Below are positions 18,574 through 28,900 of a stretch of 64,000 nt of DNA, piece after piece (the stretch's first letter is position 1; every line of letters starts with the position of its first letter). The stretch lies in the NCBI RefSeq assembly GCF_014697575.1, contig NZ_JACJSC010000019.1, positions 1 to 64,000 of the forward strand, written 5' to 3'. The translations under genes and the position numbers were made by a program. The notes beneath the pieces are model-generated. The model ran no database searches. It was not told where the DNA came from and saw only the letters and a program-made list of their open reading frames with translations. Source of the DNA: Planktothrix sp. FACHB-1365 (lineage in GTDB: Bacteria > Cyanobacteriota > Cyanobacteriia > Cyanobacteriales > Microcoleaceae).

Positions 18574-18713
18574 CTTGATTCTGCTTTTATTTTAAACCCA
18601 AATTACTAAAAATCATCCAAAATCGACGGCTTGGGATGATCATCGTGACTGATCAGGTTTTTCAGCCTTCATTGTAGCAAAAATTTGGATCAAGTGTTTG
18701 GATAAAGGGAAAA

Positions 18714-18737
18714 AGAGAGTCCTGAAGGACTCACTAC
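18714..18737 (+). repeat. Dispersed palindromic repeat, copy 4 of 4
   Basis: Same orientation and sequence as the other three copies, lacking the final G. It ends 3 bases before the stop codon of the pentapeptide-repeat gene on the minus strand, so it could serve as that transcript's 3' stem. Confidence 0.8.
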
Positions 18738-18739
18738 TT

Positions 18740-21043
18740 TTAATTAATTTCTTCACCATCCAAGAAAATTCGAGTTTGATCTGATAAACCCGAATTATTG
18801 CCTAATTTAATCTTTGTAATTTGAGCTTCAGCAATGCCACTGCGGAATAAATTGGCTCCCCGTAAATCGGTATATAATAAAATTGCATCTTTCAAATTTG
18901 TATGACGGACAATGGCATTTTTTAAACAGGCATAACTAAAATCAACTTGCTTTAAATTAGCACGGGTTAAATCGACTTCTGTTAAGTCTGCATGACGGAG
19001 AATGCTTTGAGATAAATTCGTATCTCGCAGTTGGGAATGAATCAAAATAGCTTGACTTAAATCGGTTTGAGTGAGAGTTGCAGCCGTGAGATTAGCATCG
19101 ACTAAATTGGCTGATTTTAGGTTGGCTTGGGTGAAGACAGCCCGCTCTAAAATGGCTCCTCGTAAATTAACATTTTCTAAATTAGCAGCAGTTAAATTAG
19201 CCCCGCGTAAGTCAGCGCCTTGGAGATTTGCGCCTTGAAGATTGGCTCGACTTAAATTCACATTAGTTAGATTCGTATAACTTAAATTTGCTCTGGTTAA
19301 ATTGGCTGCATTTAAGTTAGCCAGTTGTAGATTAGACTCAGATAAATTGGCTTCGGTTAAATCGGCATTTCCTAAATCAGCTTCTTGTAAATTAGCATGG
19401 GTAATGATGGCTCCCGTTAAATCAGCGCGATTAAAATTGGCTTGTTTTAAATTCGTACAGGTTAAGTTAGCGTGTTTTAATTCGGCTCGACGAAAATCTG
19501 TTCGGGTTAAAGTGGCATCCATCAGGTTCGTATAATTTAGGTTAGAAATAAAAAATTTGGTGTCTGTAAAGATTCCGTGACTTAAATCGGCACGGCTTAG
19601 TTTAGCAAGGCTTAAATCTACTTGAATCAGTTCAATAGATTTTAAATCTACATCGCGTAAATCTGCCCCGCGTAAATCTTTTCCTTTTAACTGCAATTCT
19701 TTAACATTAGTATTGCGTAAATCGGGGCCTTTATATTGACAAAATAGGCGATAGGTGTTTAATTCTGTTTCGGATTGAGTTCCGGGTAGCCCCGCTTTTG
19801 TTTTTACTAAAAAATATTGGACGTTTTCAGTAAATAAAGTAAACACTAAATTAAAAATTTCTAAGAACTGAATGACTCCTTGACATCTGGCTTCTGCATG
19901 GTCTTGATAGAATTGAATTAAATGAGCAATACAAATATCTAAATAGCTGCGGGAAGAATTGCCAATCAGCACTAATTTTAATAATAAAATCACTAAGGTC
20001 AGTTGACCCCCTTGGCGAATCATTAAATTAAATAAAAAGGAGGGTGGTTTTCCTTTTTCAATTAATAAATATTCAATGAGACGATTACAAGTTCTGCTAA
20101 TTAAGGGTTTACTAACAATAGTATTATCATGAATAGAGTATAAAGATTCCAGTTTTTCTTCTATTTTCTCCCGGATAATATTAGCAGGATATTGTTGATT
20201 GATGTGAAACATCAAATATTGAGGTAAACACTGTTTAAATTTTTCATAACTAAAATTTTGAGTATTATTTAAAAATAAATTAGCTTGAGTTCCATAATTA
20301 AACACGCGCTGGGTAGAAATCGTTTGTTTAATTAAACTCACGACTTCATCTCCTAATTGAGTCGGGTTTTTAGGCTGACGATTTCGACCCGTTGGAGATT
20401 CCAACCGAGCAATATACATCGCTAAATCAAATTTATATTGATCTTTAAGCTGTTTAATTAACGTTCGCGCGACTTCTTTTTGTTCCCTAGAATTGTGGGG
20501 GTTAAGGTATTGGGAAACTAATAAATAAGATTGATAACGACTACTCCAGTCACTCCGCTCTAAGTTGGCGCATCGTAGCAACTCTTGATAATCTTCGCTG
20601 GCTAAAAAAGTTTTCAGCCATAACAGGAGGCGGCTTTCTTGAATTGATAAGCAGGTTTGATTACAATCTGGGGATTCTGAGAGTTTATTAATCAGTTTTC
20701 TAATAAAGCTGTGTTGACGCTTCAGCAACCAATTATTAATCAGGATATAACAACAGCGCTTGACAATTCCTTGAAAATGGGGTTCTCCTTCCTCATAACT
20801 TAAAATCTCCTCTAAGGCGACTTTAATCTCTGGCTTTTGGGGACACAGGAGATAAAAAAATAATTGTTCAAAGGAATCTAAAACGGCTCCGGGGCTATCC
20901 GTTTGTACCCGATTTAAAAAGAATTCGTAAATTAGGTCTGCACTCATTTTTAAACGAGTATAAAGAGGATACTCTGTAGAAGATAACGACAAAGATTGAT
21001 TAGAATTACTAATCAATTTATCTTGAACGAGGTTAGCCATCAA
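18740..21043 (-). CDS. Pentapeptide-repeat protein with large helical N-terminal region
   Basis: A 767-residue protein. Residues 1 to about 430 are predicted alpha-helical, with no motif I recognise (a hydrophobic patch around LTLVILLLKLVLIG). Residues about 440-745 consist of roughly 55-60 tandem A(D/N)L.x pentapeptides (GADLRDVDL, ANLQGANLQGADLRGANL and so on), which form a right-handed quadrilateral beta-helix. No signal peptide or kinase motif is seen. Pentapeptide proteins are especially abundant in cyanobacteria and mostly of unknown function; some mimic DNA and inhibit gyrase, but nothing here argues for that. The coding DNA is itself repetitive with a 15-bp period. Confidence 0.88.
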   Translation of the reverse strand: MMANLVQDKLISNSNQSLSLSSTEYPLYTRLKMSADLIYEFFLNRVQTDSPGAVLDSFEQLFFYLLCPQKPEIKVALEEILSYEEGEPHFQGIVKRCCYILINNWLLKRQHSFIRKLINKLSESPDCNQTCLSIQESRLLLWLKTFLASEDYQELLRCANLERSDWSSRYQSYLLVSQYLNPHNSREQKEVARTLIKQLKDQYKFDLAMYIARLESPTGRNRQPKNPTQLGDEVVSLIKQTISTQRVFNYGTQANLFLNNTQNFSYEKFKQCLPQYLMFHINQQYPANIIREKIEEKLESLYSIHDNTIVSKPLISRTCNRLIEYLLIEKGKPPSFLFNLMIRQGGQLTLVILLLKLVLIGNSSRSYLDICIAHLIQFYQDHAEARCQGVIQFLEIFNLVFTLFTENVQYFLVKTKAGLPGTQSETELNTYRLFCQYKGPDLRNTNVKELQLKGKDLRGADLRDVDLKSIELIQVDLSLAKLSRADLSHGIFTDTKFFISNLNYTNLMDATLTRTDFRRAELKHANLTCTNLKQANFNRADLTGAIITHANLQEADLGNADLTEANLSESNLQLANLNAANLTRANLSYTNLTNVNLSRANLQGANLQGADLRGANLTAANLENVNLRGAILERAVFTQANLKSANLVDANLTAATLTQTDLSQAILIHSQLRDTNLSQSILRHADLTEVDLTRANLKQVDFSYACLKNAIVRHTNLKDAILLYTDLRGANLFRSGIAEAQITKIKLGNNSGLSDQTRIFLDGEEIN

Positions 21044-21190
21044 TTGTACTGGGTGCTTATACTGTTCAGTCTAGCATAGCAGCGAAAGATAGAAAAATAG
21101 AAAGACAGACAGTATCTGATGATAGCTTTACATTCTTTTCATAATTTAAGAAAAAAAAGTCACCTTTATTTAAAGATTTTGTAATTCTGG

Positions 21191-21883
21191 TTAGAGTTTT
21201 TCATCAAAAAATGAAATTTTGGCTCGGCGGATCAATTCATTGCGATCTAAAATAGTAATGGATGAGCCGTTAATGGCAATTAAACCCTCTTGAGTTAATC
21301 GAGCAAACACTCTGGATAATGTTTCTGGGATTGTTCCCAGTAAAGCAGCCAATTGAGTTTTCGTCAAGTCTAATTCTAAGGTGTCGAAATTTCCTGTCCT
21401 TTGGCTCAGATATAATAAATAAGTTGCTAATCGTTCAGGAACATCCTTTAAAGACAAATTTTCGATAATTTGAGCGAAACGACGTAAATGACGGGAACAA
21501 ACGGCTAATAAACTCACTGCTAAAGAAGGATGATGATGGAGGAGGTTTAAAAAAGCAGTTCTCGGAAAAAATAATAATTCTGTGGGCTCCAACGCTTCAG
21601 CAGAAGCCGGAAAACATTGACCGTCAAAGGCGGGAACTTCCGCAAAATGTTCTCCGGGGTTAAAAATATGTAAAATTTGTTCTTTTCCCTCAAAGGATAG
21701 TTTAAATACTTTGACCCGTCCAGTCACAACGATAAAAAATCCATTTCCTTCATCTCCCTCTTCAAAAATCAACTCTCCTTTGGGATACCGTTTCAAAACA
21801 CTAATACCCGCTAACGCCTCAATTTGGTCATCGGGGAGATTTAAGAAAAATTGAGTTTGTCGCAAAAATTCAGGTAGATTCAT
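21191..21883 (-). CDS. Crp/Fnr-family regulator, probable HcpR-type
   Basis: A 230-residue regulator. A cyclic-nucleotide-binding-like beta-barrel covers about 15-125 (PKGELIFEEGDEGNGFFIVVTGRVKVF, FNPGEHFAEVPAFDG), a dimer helix follows, and a winged helix-turn-helix lies at 175-210 with recognition helix TIPETLSRVFARL (E187, R191). There is no FNR-type N-terminal cysteine cluster, so it does not sense oxygen like FNR; HcpR proteins respond to NO or redox, some through haem. The gene is divergent from hcp, and the shared intergenic region holds a perfect TTGAC-n4-GTCAA operator, the known HcpR half-site pattern. The functional link is inferred from context. Confidence 0.82.
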   Translation of the reverse strand: MNLPEFLRQTQFFLNLPDDQIEALAGISVLKRYPKGELIFEEGDEGNGFFIVVTGRVKVFKLSFEGKEQILHIFNPGEHFAEVPAFDGQCFPASAEALEPTELLFFPRTAFLNLLHHHPSLAVSLLAVCSRHLRRFAQIIENLSLKDVPERLATYLLYLSQRTGNFDTLELDLTKTQLAALLGTIPETLSRVFARLTQEGLIAINGSSITILDRNELIRRAKISFFDEKL

Positions 21884-21970
21884 TACTCAGGAGTTCGGTG
21901 TTGTTTGTTGTTTGTTGTCTATTAACCATTAACCCTCAACCGTTATATTCCCTGTTCCCTCTTCTAACAA

Positions 21971-21984
21971 TTGACTTAAGTCAA
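21971..21984. promoter_or_regulatory. HcpR/FNR-like operator in the hcp promoter
   Basis: TTGACTTAAGTCAA is a perfect 14-bp palindrome whose half-sites TTGAC/GTCAA match the HcpR consensus. It lies between the divergent regulator and hcp genes, about 68 bases before the hcp start. Confidence 0.8.
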
Positions 21985-22006
21985 GGTCAGTTTAAAACCT
22001 GCGTCC

Positions 22007-22012
22007 TACAGT
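22007..22012 (+). promoter_or_regulatory. Candidate -10 element of hcp
   Basis: TACAGT (4 of 6 matches to TATAAT). If transcription starts near 22019, the operator centre (21977.5) would lie at about -41.5, the class II position for Crp/Fnr activators. No good -35 hexamer is present, as expected for an activator-dependent promoter. Confidence 0.45.
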
Positions 22013-22051
22013 GGAAATAGAGAAAAAGAAAGTGACTTAGGAGAAACGGTT

Positions 22052-23677
22052 ATGTTTTGCAGTCAGTGTGAACAAACAGCTAGTGAACAAGGATGTTTAA
22101 AATGGGGTGCTTGTGGTAAAAGTCCCGACGTAGATGCGTTACAAGATTTGTTGTTACACTGTCTGCGCGGATTGGGGGAAGTTGCTACCATTGCTCGTGA
22201 GTATGGAATCCTTTCCTTAGAAGCCAATACCTTTACCTGTGAAGCTTTATTTTCGACTTTAACAAATGTTAACTTTGATGCCGAGGATTTCATTCATTAT
22301 ATCCATAAAACCGTTCAATTGCGGGATAACCTCCGAGCATTACTTCCTCAGCCGATAACGGGTTCTCCCCTGTGTTGGCTGTCAGTTGGAGAAACGAAGG
22401 AAGAGTTAATTCAACAAGGTAAAAATAGCGAATTTGACTTTATTAGTCAATCGGCCAGTAATGTTGATATTTTCTCCTTAAAACTAACCGTAATTTACGG
22501 ACTCAAGGGAATTGCTGCTTATGGATATCATGCTCAAGAATTAGGACATCATGATGAGCGAGTTTATGCGTTTTGTCATGAAGCTTTAGCCGCCTTATCT
22601 AATGCTGATTTAACCTTAGACGATTGGGTGAATATTGCCTTAAAATTAGGAGAAATTAACCTGCGAGTTATGGAACTTTTGGATGCTGCCAATACAGAAA
22701 CCTACGGTCATCCAATTCCAACCGCCGTTGCTTTAAATTCTCATGCAGGTAAAGCGATTTTAGTGTCTGGTCATGATTTGAAAGACTTAGAAGAACTTCT
22801 CAAACAAACAGAAAATACGGGAATTTATGTCTATACTCATGGGGAACTTTTACCCGCTCATGGCTATCCGAAACTGAAACAAAAATATCCCCATTTGTAC
22901 GGACATTATGGCACAGCATGGCAAAATCAAACCCGTGAATTTGCAGCCTTTCCAGGGCCAATTGTGATGACCACCAATTGTTTAATGCCTCCCCATCAAA
23001 CCTATAAAAATCGGGTGTTTACCTGTGGCCCTGTAGGCTGGCCGGATGTCACCCATTTATCCAGTCGAGACTTTACAGCCGTGATTAAAATGGCATTAGA
23101 ATTACCGGGATTTACAGAAACTCAAGAACCCCGTCAAGTGATGACTGGATTTGCGCGCAATGCCGTTTTAAATGTTGCAGATGAAGTGATTAATGCGGTT
23201 AAAACCGGAAAAATTCGTCATTTCTTTTTAGTGGGAGGGTGTGATGGTGCTAAACCTGGACGCAGTTATTATAGTGAATTTGTGGAAAAAGTTCCTCAAG
23301 ATTGTGTTGTTTTAACTTTAGCTTGTGGCAAATTCCGCTTCTTTGATCAAGAATTAGGAGAGATTAATGGCATTCCGCGATTAATGGATGTGGGACAATG
23401 TAATGATGCTTATTCTGCGATTCAAATTGCCTTAGCATTAGCTAATGCTTTTAATGTGGATGTTAATGAATTACCGTTATCCATGATTTTATCTTGGTAT
23501 GAACAAAAAGCGGTTTCTATTTTATTAACATTGCTTTATTTAGGCATCAAAGATATTCGCCTCGGCCCTACATTACCTGCCTTTATTTCTCCCCATGTTT
23601 TCCAACTGTTACAACGTCAATATAACCTCCAACCTATTACCACTCCTGATGCTGATTTAGCCGCTTGTTTAGCTTAG
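22052..23677 (+). CDS. hcp: Hybrid-cluster protein (hydroxylamine reductase / NO-handling)
   Basis: A 541-residue soluble iron-sulfur protein. The N-terminus MFCSQCEQTASEQGCLKWGA places cysteines at 3, 6, 15 and 21, the proximal cluster pattern of the class with a short CxxC spacing. Hybrid-cluster ligands are recognisable in the remainder (HGELLPAHGYP, TTNCLMPP, FTCGPVGWPD, VGGCDGAKPGRSYY, LACGKFRFF). Hcp reduces nitric oxide and was earlier assayed as hydroxylamine reductase. No Hcr reductase gene follows. AGGAGA lies at suitable distance before the ATG. Regulation by the divergent Crp/Fnr protein through the palindrome upstream is strongly suggested. Confidence 0.95.
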   Translation: MFCSQCEQTASEQGCLKWGACGKSPDVDALQDLLLHCLRGLGEVATIAREYGILSLEANTFTCEALFSTLTNVNFDAEDFIHYIHKTVQLRDNLRALLPQPITGSPLCWLSVGETKEELIQQGKNSEFDFISQSASNVDIFSLKLTVIYGLKGIAAYGYHAQELGHHDERVYAFCHEALAALSNADLTLDDWVNIALKLGEINLRVMELLDAANTETYGHPIPTAVALNSHAGKAILVSGHDLKDLEELLKQTENTGIYVYTHGELLPAHGYPKLKQKYPHLYGHYGTAWQNQTREFAAFPGPIVMTTNCLMPPHQTYKNRVFTCGPVGWPDVTHLSSRDFTAVIKMALELPGFTETQEPRQVMTGFARNAVLNVADEVINAVKTGKIRHFFLVGGCDGAKPGRSYYSEFVEKVPQDCVVLTLACGKFRFFDQELGEINGIPRLMDVGQCNDAYSAIQIALALANAFNVDVNELPLSMILSWYEQKAVSILLTLLYLGIKDIRLGPTLPAFISPHVFQLLQRQYNLQPITTPDADLAACLA

Positions 23678-23689
23678 GTTAATGGTACT

Positions 23690-23717
23690 GTAGAGACGTT
23701 GTATACAACGTCTCTAC
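23690..23717. repeat. Perfect 28-bp palindrome after hcp
   Basis: The sequence is a perfect inverted repeat with arms GTAGAGACGTTGTA and TACAACGTCTCTAC and no spacer, 12 bases after the hcp stop. It belongs to a type of dispersed palindrome common in cyanobacterial intergenic DNA (compare 15761-15785). It could act as an hcp terminator stem, but there is only a weak T-run after it. Confidence 0.75.
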
Positions 23718-23730
23718 ATGGGTTTTGACT

Positions 23731-23940
23731 TCAATAATCACCTCCCGCTCCACCACCTCCACTGGAACTTCCGCCACCCCCATAACTACTACTTTCGCTA
23801 ACTTGGGGAATAATTTCTTTTTCTTGTTTTTGATAATTGCAACATTGACAAGTTAATGTAATTAACCGAGTTCCACTGTGATAAATGGTCGCTATCAGGA
23901 AATCATAACAAATAATTAAGAAATTTAAAGTTTTGTTCGC
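23731..23940 (-). pseudogene. Remnant of the 3' end of a TPM-domain (YgcG-like) gene
   Basis: On the minus strand a frame without a start codon runs from just after a stop at 23941-23943 to TGA at 23731-23733. It encodes FLIICYDFLIATIYHSGTRL, then a CQCCNY pair of cysteines and a tail SSSYGGGGSSSGGGGAGGDY. A cysteine pair followed by a serine/glycine tail ending GGAGG(S/D)(W/Y) is typical of the C-terminus of membrane-anchored TPM-domain proteins. No ATG or upstream domain is present, so this looks like a decayed fragment. The remaining DNA to 24161 holds no gene that I can support; it should contain the promoter of the diguanylate cyclase (a TATAAT lies at about 23990). Confidence 0.5.
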
Positions 23941-24161
23941 TTATCAAGTTTTTATTTACAATTTAATGGCTTTAATTTAACATATTTGTTATAATAGTCT
24001 ACTCTAGTCTAACCTTTTATGATCATCAGGTTTGTTCAATTCTGAACCCATAAAGATAGAATTAATAAATATAACCCTGATCTGAAGTATAATAGTACGG
24101 AATCTAAACCCTAGAGGCGTAAGGATAGTTTGATCTGCGGCTTATTGTCTTAGCTGACTCA

Positions 24162-25658
24162 GTGCGAATGTATTTTTCTTCCAATTCTGTATCGAGAGCC
24201 GACTTGCTAGTTATTGATGATACATTGGCAAATTTAAGGCTCTTAGTCAATCTGCTGCGAGAAAACGGCTATAAAGTTCGAGCCGTTAGTAATGGTTATG
24301 AGGCTCTGGAGACGATTCAAAAGAGTCCCCCCGACTTAATTTTATTGGATATTCTCATGCCCGATTTATCGGGTTATGAAGTTTGTCAACAGTTAAAAGA
24401 AAGCCCAAAAACCCAAGACATTCCGATTATATTCCTGAGTGCCTTAAGTGACGGATTAGATAAAGTCAAAGCCTTTAGTGTAGGAGGTTCAGACTATATT
24501 ACTAAACCTTTTCAAGTAGAAGAAGTGTTAGCACGAGTGAAAAATCAACTCACCATTCAATGGCACAAAAAACAACTTCAACTTGAAATTTTAGAACGAG
24601 AACAAGCTCAAGAAGCTTTGCGTTTACAATATCAACGAGAACAAGCCTTAAATCGAGTTATCCGGGCTATTCGGAATTCCCTGGAACTTTCGACGGTCTT
24701 TTCTACCACTGTGACCGAAATTGGTCAACTCTTACAAGCAGATTGGGTGGCAATTATTCAACATTTCTCTCAATTCCATAGCTGGCAACCGATTGTTGAA
24801 TATTTTCCCAATTCCGATCTAGCCAAATTGGTTAATACTAAACTGTTGAATTCCCAAGGGTTATTAACAGAACGTTTAAAATTATTACAGGTCTTTTGTG
24901 TTGAAGACCCTCACAATATCATCGATTCCAGCAATCAAGATTTAGTTGAACAATATCCGAGAATTTGGTTGGCAATTCCCGTTTATTCTAATGGAGAAGT
25001 CTGGGGAAGTTTAAGTATTGTCAGACATCAATCCCTTCCCTGGTCAGAAACTGATGTCGAATTAGCGGTGGTTGTCACTGATCAATTAGCGATCGCAATT
25101 GGGCAATCTCAACTTTATGAACAACTGCACCAAGTCAATCACGAATTAGAACGTCTTGCTAATTTAGATGGATTAACCCAAGTCCCTAATCGTCGCAGGT
25201 TTGATCGAGTTTTAGAACAAGAATGGCTAAGATTGCGACGAGAAAAACTGCCTTTATCCCTAATTTTAGCAGACATCGATTATTTTAAATTATATAATGA
25301 TACCTATGGTCATTTATCCGGGGATGATTGTTTAAAGCAAGTCGCACAAACCATTCATGAAACCCTCAAGCGTCCTGCGGATTTAGTCGCCCGTTATGGA
25401 GGAGAAGAATTTGCGATTATTCTTCCCAATACTTCCTTAGCGGGAGCCATACAAGTAGCTGAACAAATCCGACAAGCGGTTTATAATTTACAATTACCCC
25501 ATATCGCCTCCCCTGGCAAACAAGTGATCACCCTGAGTTTAGGAGTGAGTAGTTTAATTCCTCCCATCGATGAAGAACCCCAAATTTTAATTCAAAAAGC
25601 AAATCAAGCTTTATATAAAGCCAAAAATCTCGGAAAAAATATTGTGTGCGAGCTTTGA
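24162..25658 (+). CDS. Response regulator diguanylate cyclase (REC-GAF-GGDEF)
   Basis: A 498-residue soluble signalling protein. The receiver (about 14-130) has VIDD, the phosphoacceptor aspartate in LILLDILMPD and K in ITKPF. A coiled linker (about 140-165) leads to a GAF domain (about 165-320; NSLELSTVFSTTVTEIGQLLQADW), and a GGDEF domain follows with the active motif GGEEF at 413-417. An RPAD inhibitory site (RxxD, 404-407) five residues before it predicts product feedback by c-di-GMP. The enzyme would make c-di-GMP from GTP under phosphorelay and ligand control. The large hybrid kinase 260 bases downstream on the same strand is a likely partner. Confidence 0.93.
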   Translation: MRMYFSSNSVSRADLLVIDDTLANLRLLVNLLRENGYKVRAVSNGYEALETIQKSPPDLILLDILMPDLSGYEVCQQLKESPKTQDIPIIFLSALSDGLDKVKAFSVGGSDYITKPFQVEEVLARVKNQLTIQWHKKQLQLEILEREQAQEALRLQYQREQALNRVIRAIRNSLELSTVFSTTVTEIGQLLQADWVAIIQHFSQFHSWQPIVEYFPNSDLAKLVNTKLLNSQGLLTERLKLLQVFCVEDPHNIIDSSNQDLVEQYPRIWLAIPVYSNGEVWGSLSIVRHQSLPWSETDVELAVVVTDQLAIAIGQSQLYEQLHQVNHELERLANLDGLTQVPNRRRFDRVLEQEWLRLRREKLPLSLILADIDYFKLYNDTYGHLSGDDCLKQVAQTIHETLKRPADLVARYGGEEFAIILPNTSLAGAIQVAEQIRQAVYNLQLPHIASPGKQVITLSLGVSSLIPPIDEEPQILIQKANQALYKAKNLGKNIVCEL

Positions 25659-25918
25659 GACTCAGGAGATATCACAAACGGATTAGATGGGTGCCCCCAA
25701 TTTCCCATTCAAAGCAACCCGGAATCAGGTCAATACTTTAGCCTGTTTTATCAACAGTTGAAATTAAGGCAACTCCTTAAATAAAAGTTTTATAAAGATT
25801 AAGGGTTTTTGGGACAACAATACATAAAATAAAGATAGGATGGGGGTTTGTTTTTGATTCTGACTCAATAAAAAACAAATTTATCATTTTTCAACCCAAA
25901 TCCAGAGGGGCAAGTCTT

Positions 25919-28900
25919 ATGATAAATAAACAGCCATCATTGGTATCCAATTTAACTCAACGAGCCGAAACCTTAAAAGGTTTTTCTCAACAGATGAGTT
26001 TAGGGATTAGCATTTTAGGATTTTTGGGATTGCTGAGTTGGATGGGGCAACAAGTTTTTGCTGATTCGATTTTATTCAATTTGATTCCCTTAAATATTTA
26101 TACCACAATCAGTTTAACCCTGAGTGGATTAACATTAGGGTTCTGGCATTATAAAAACCGAAATTTCCTCGAATCCCAGACCCCAAAAATCCTAAAATTA
26201 GCCCTTACAATAGGAGAATTGAGCATCATTTTTATCGCTCTATTTACCCTCCTATATCATCTGTATGATCACATCTTTCTTTCCCCATTTCCAGCCTTTT
26301 CCAGTGGCTCTCTTCTAGTGCCAATGCAGATGAATACCGCTTTCGCATTTCTGATGCTGGGCTTGGCGTTGATCCTTTTAAACCGCACTCATCCCCCTGA
26401 TTTTTTCATTGAAATTTTGGTGATGGGGGCTGGATTTATCATGGTTTTGGGACTATTAACCCCGATTTACAATTACATTTATTTTGAACCCGAATTCACC
26501 CCAGAAATCCGATGGCAAAGCGCAATCCTCGTCCTATTGCTGTGTAGTAGCCTATTGAGTGCTCGCCCCCATCGAGGATTAATGTTGATTCTCCTGGGGG
26601 ACAGTATGGGTAGCCATCTGGCCCGTCAACTCTTACCAGGGATACTCTTGTTACCCCCAATTTTAGGGGGTTTGGGACTATGGGGGGTACAGAAAGCCTT
26701 CTATAACGAACCGATGGCGCTCGCCATCAGTACGACCCTAGATATGGTGATGGTATTAGGACTGGTGAGTTGGAATGCCAACACCCTCAACCAAATTGAT
26801 CAGCGTCGGCGATATGCCGAAGTTAGCCTTCAAGAAACTAATTTACAACTCGAAAACCGGGTTGAAGAACGCACTCAACAACTGCGTGAAAGTGAAGAAC
26901 AATTTCGACAATTAGCAGAAAATATTCGAGACATCTTTTTTATTAATACCTTTAATCATACTCAACTCATTTATATTAGTCCCACATACCCAGAAATTTT
27001 TGGTCGTTCCTGTGAGAGTCTTTATCAAAATCCGAATTCTTGGTTTGATGCGATTCATCCCGATGATCGGAACCGGGTTAAAGTTGCTTTACAACAGCAA
27101 ACCCAAGGGGAACCATTCTATCAAGAATACCGGGTTATTCGCCCCGATGGTTCTCTGCGTTGGGTATTATCCCGCACGTTTTTAATTCGCAATAATGCCG
27201 GAGAATATTACCGAATTGTCGGACTGGTGGAAGATATTACCCAACGTAAACAAGCCGAACTGGACTTACAACAAGCGAAAGTTAACTTAGAAACCCAAGT
27301 TGATCAACGAACGGCTGAGTTACAAACTTGGAAACAACGTTATGAAATCGCCGTCGAAGTCAGTGGTCAACTGTTATATGAATATGATTTATTGACTCAA
27401 CAACATACCTGGGGAAACAATGCCAAAACATTATTAGGCTACGATGTTGCAGAAATGCCCCTGACCCTTGAAGGGTTTTTAAGTTTAATTCATCCTGATG
27501 ATCGAGAAGCTTGGCGACAAGAAACTCAAAAAATGTTGCAGAAAAACTCACTTCGATTTCAATCTCAATATCGCTTACTCAACAAAAAAGGAGCTTATAT
27601 TTGGATAGAAGATCAATGTTATTTGGCGACAATTAATGGAAATTATAGAACCAAACTTATTGGTTTTTTACGAGATATTAGTGAGCAGAAAAAAATTGAA
27701 ATTACCCAATCTCAACTGGCTGCAATTGTTGAATTTTCAGATGATGCGATTATTAGTAAAACCTTAGATGGGATAGTGATTAGTTGGAATATTGGCGCTG
27801 AACGGTTGTTTGGATATACAGCCACAGAAATGATGGGTCAATCCATCTCAATTTTATTACCCTTAGAACGTTCCTCGGAAGAAGATGAAATTTTACAACG
27901 ACTGCTTCACGGTGAACAAATTCAACATTTTGAAACCGTCCGAAGACGAAAAGATAGCAGCTTAGTCCATATTTCTTTAACAATTTCTCCGGTTAAAAAT
28001 AGCAAAGGAGAGATGATTGGAGTATCTAAAATTGCGCGAGATATTAGTGAACGTAAACGCATAGAAGCGGATTGGCGGGAAAGTGAAGAACGATTTCGCA
28101 GTGCCTTTGAAAATGCTTCGATTGGCATGGCAATTGTCAGTTTAAAAGGCCAGTGGGTCAGGGTTAATCAAGCCTTATGTGAAATGCTGGGATATACTCA
28201 GGGAGAATTATTAAATTTAACCTTTCAAGACATTACCTATCCTGATGACTTAGAGAAAGATTGGGAAAATTATCATAATTTATTAAATCAAGTTATTCAA
28301 AATTATCAAAGTGAAAAGCGATATCTTAATAAACAAGGACAGATCATTTGGGTCTTATTGAATAGTACATTAGTTCGAGATGATCAAGGAAACCCTTTAT
28401 ATTTTATTGCCCAAATTCAAGATATTACTCAACGCCAACAACTTGAACAAGAATTACTGCAAAAACAACAATTATTAGATGCGTTTATTACCAGTGCTCC
28501 TGTAGGAATGACCGTTCTGGATGAGCAACTGAGATTTGCTTTTATTAATCAAGCCCTTGCAGAAATCAATGGAATTTTAGTAGAAGAGCATATTGGTAAA
28601 ACCCCTTGGGATATTGTACCGGATTTAGCCATTAAACAAGAAAAAATCTTTCACGAAGTTTTAAATGAAGGGAGAACCATTCTTTCCGTTGAAATTTCGG
28701 GAGAAACCCTTAAACAACCCGGAGTTAATCGCACTTGGTTAGTCTCTTACTTTCCCATTCGTTCTCAATCTCAGAAACCCGTTGGTATCGGAATTGTTGT
28801 GGCTGAAATTACCGACCGTAAACAAGCGGAAGCTGCCTTACGCGATAGTGAAGCTCGTTTCCGAGCCATTTTTAACCAAACCTTCCAATTAATGGGACTG

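Noticed and set aside
19302-19535. 77-residue plus-strand frame rich in KSA and KLA repeats
   Set aside because: It is the antisense reading of the 15-bp repeats in the pentapeptide gene.
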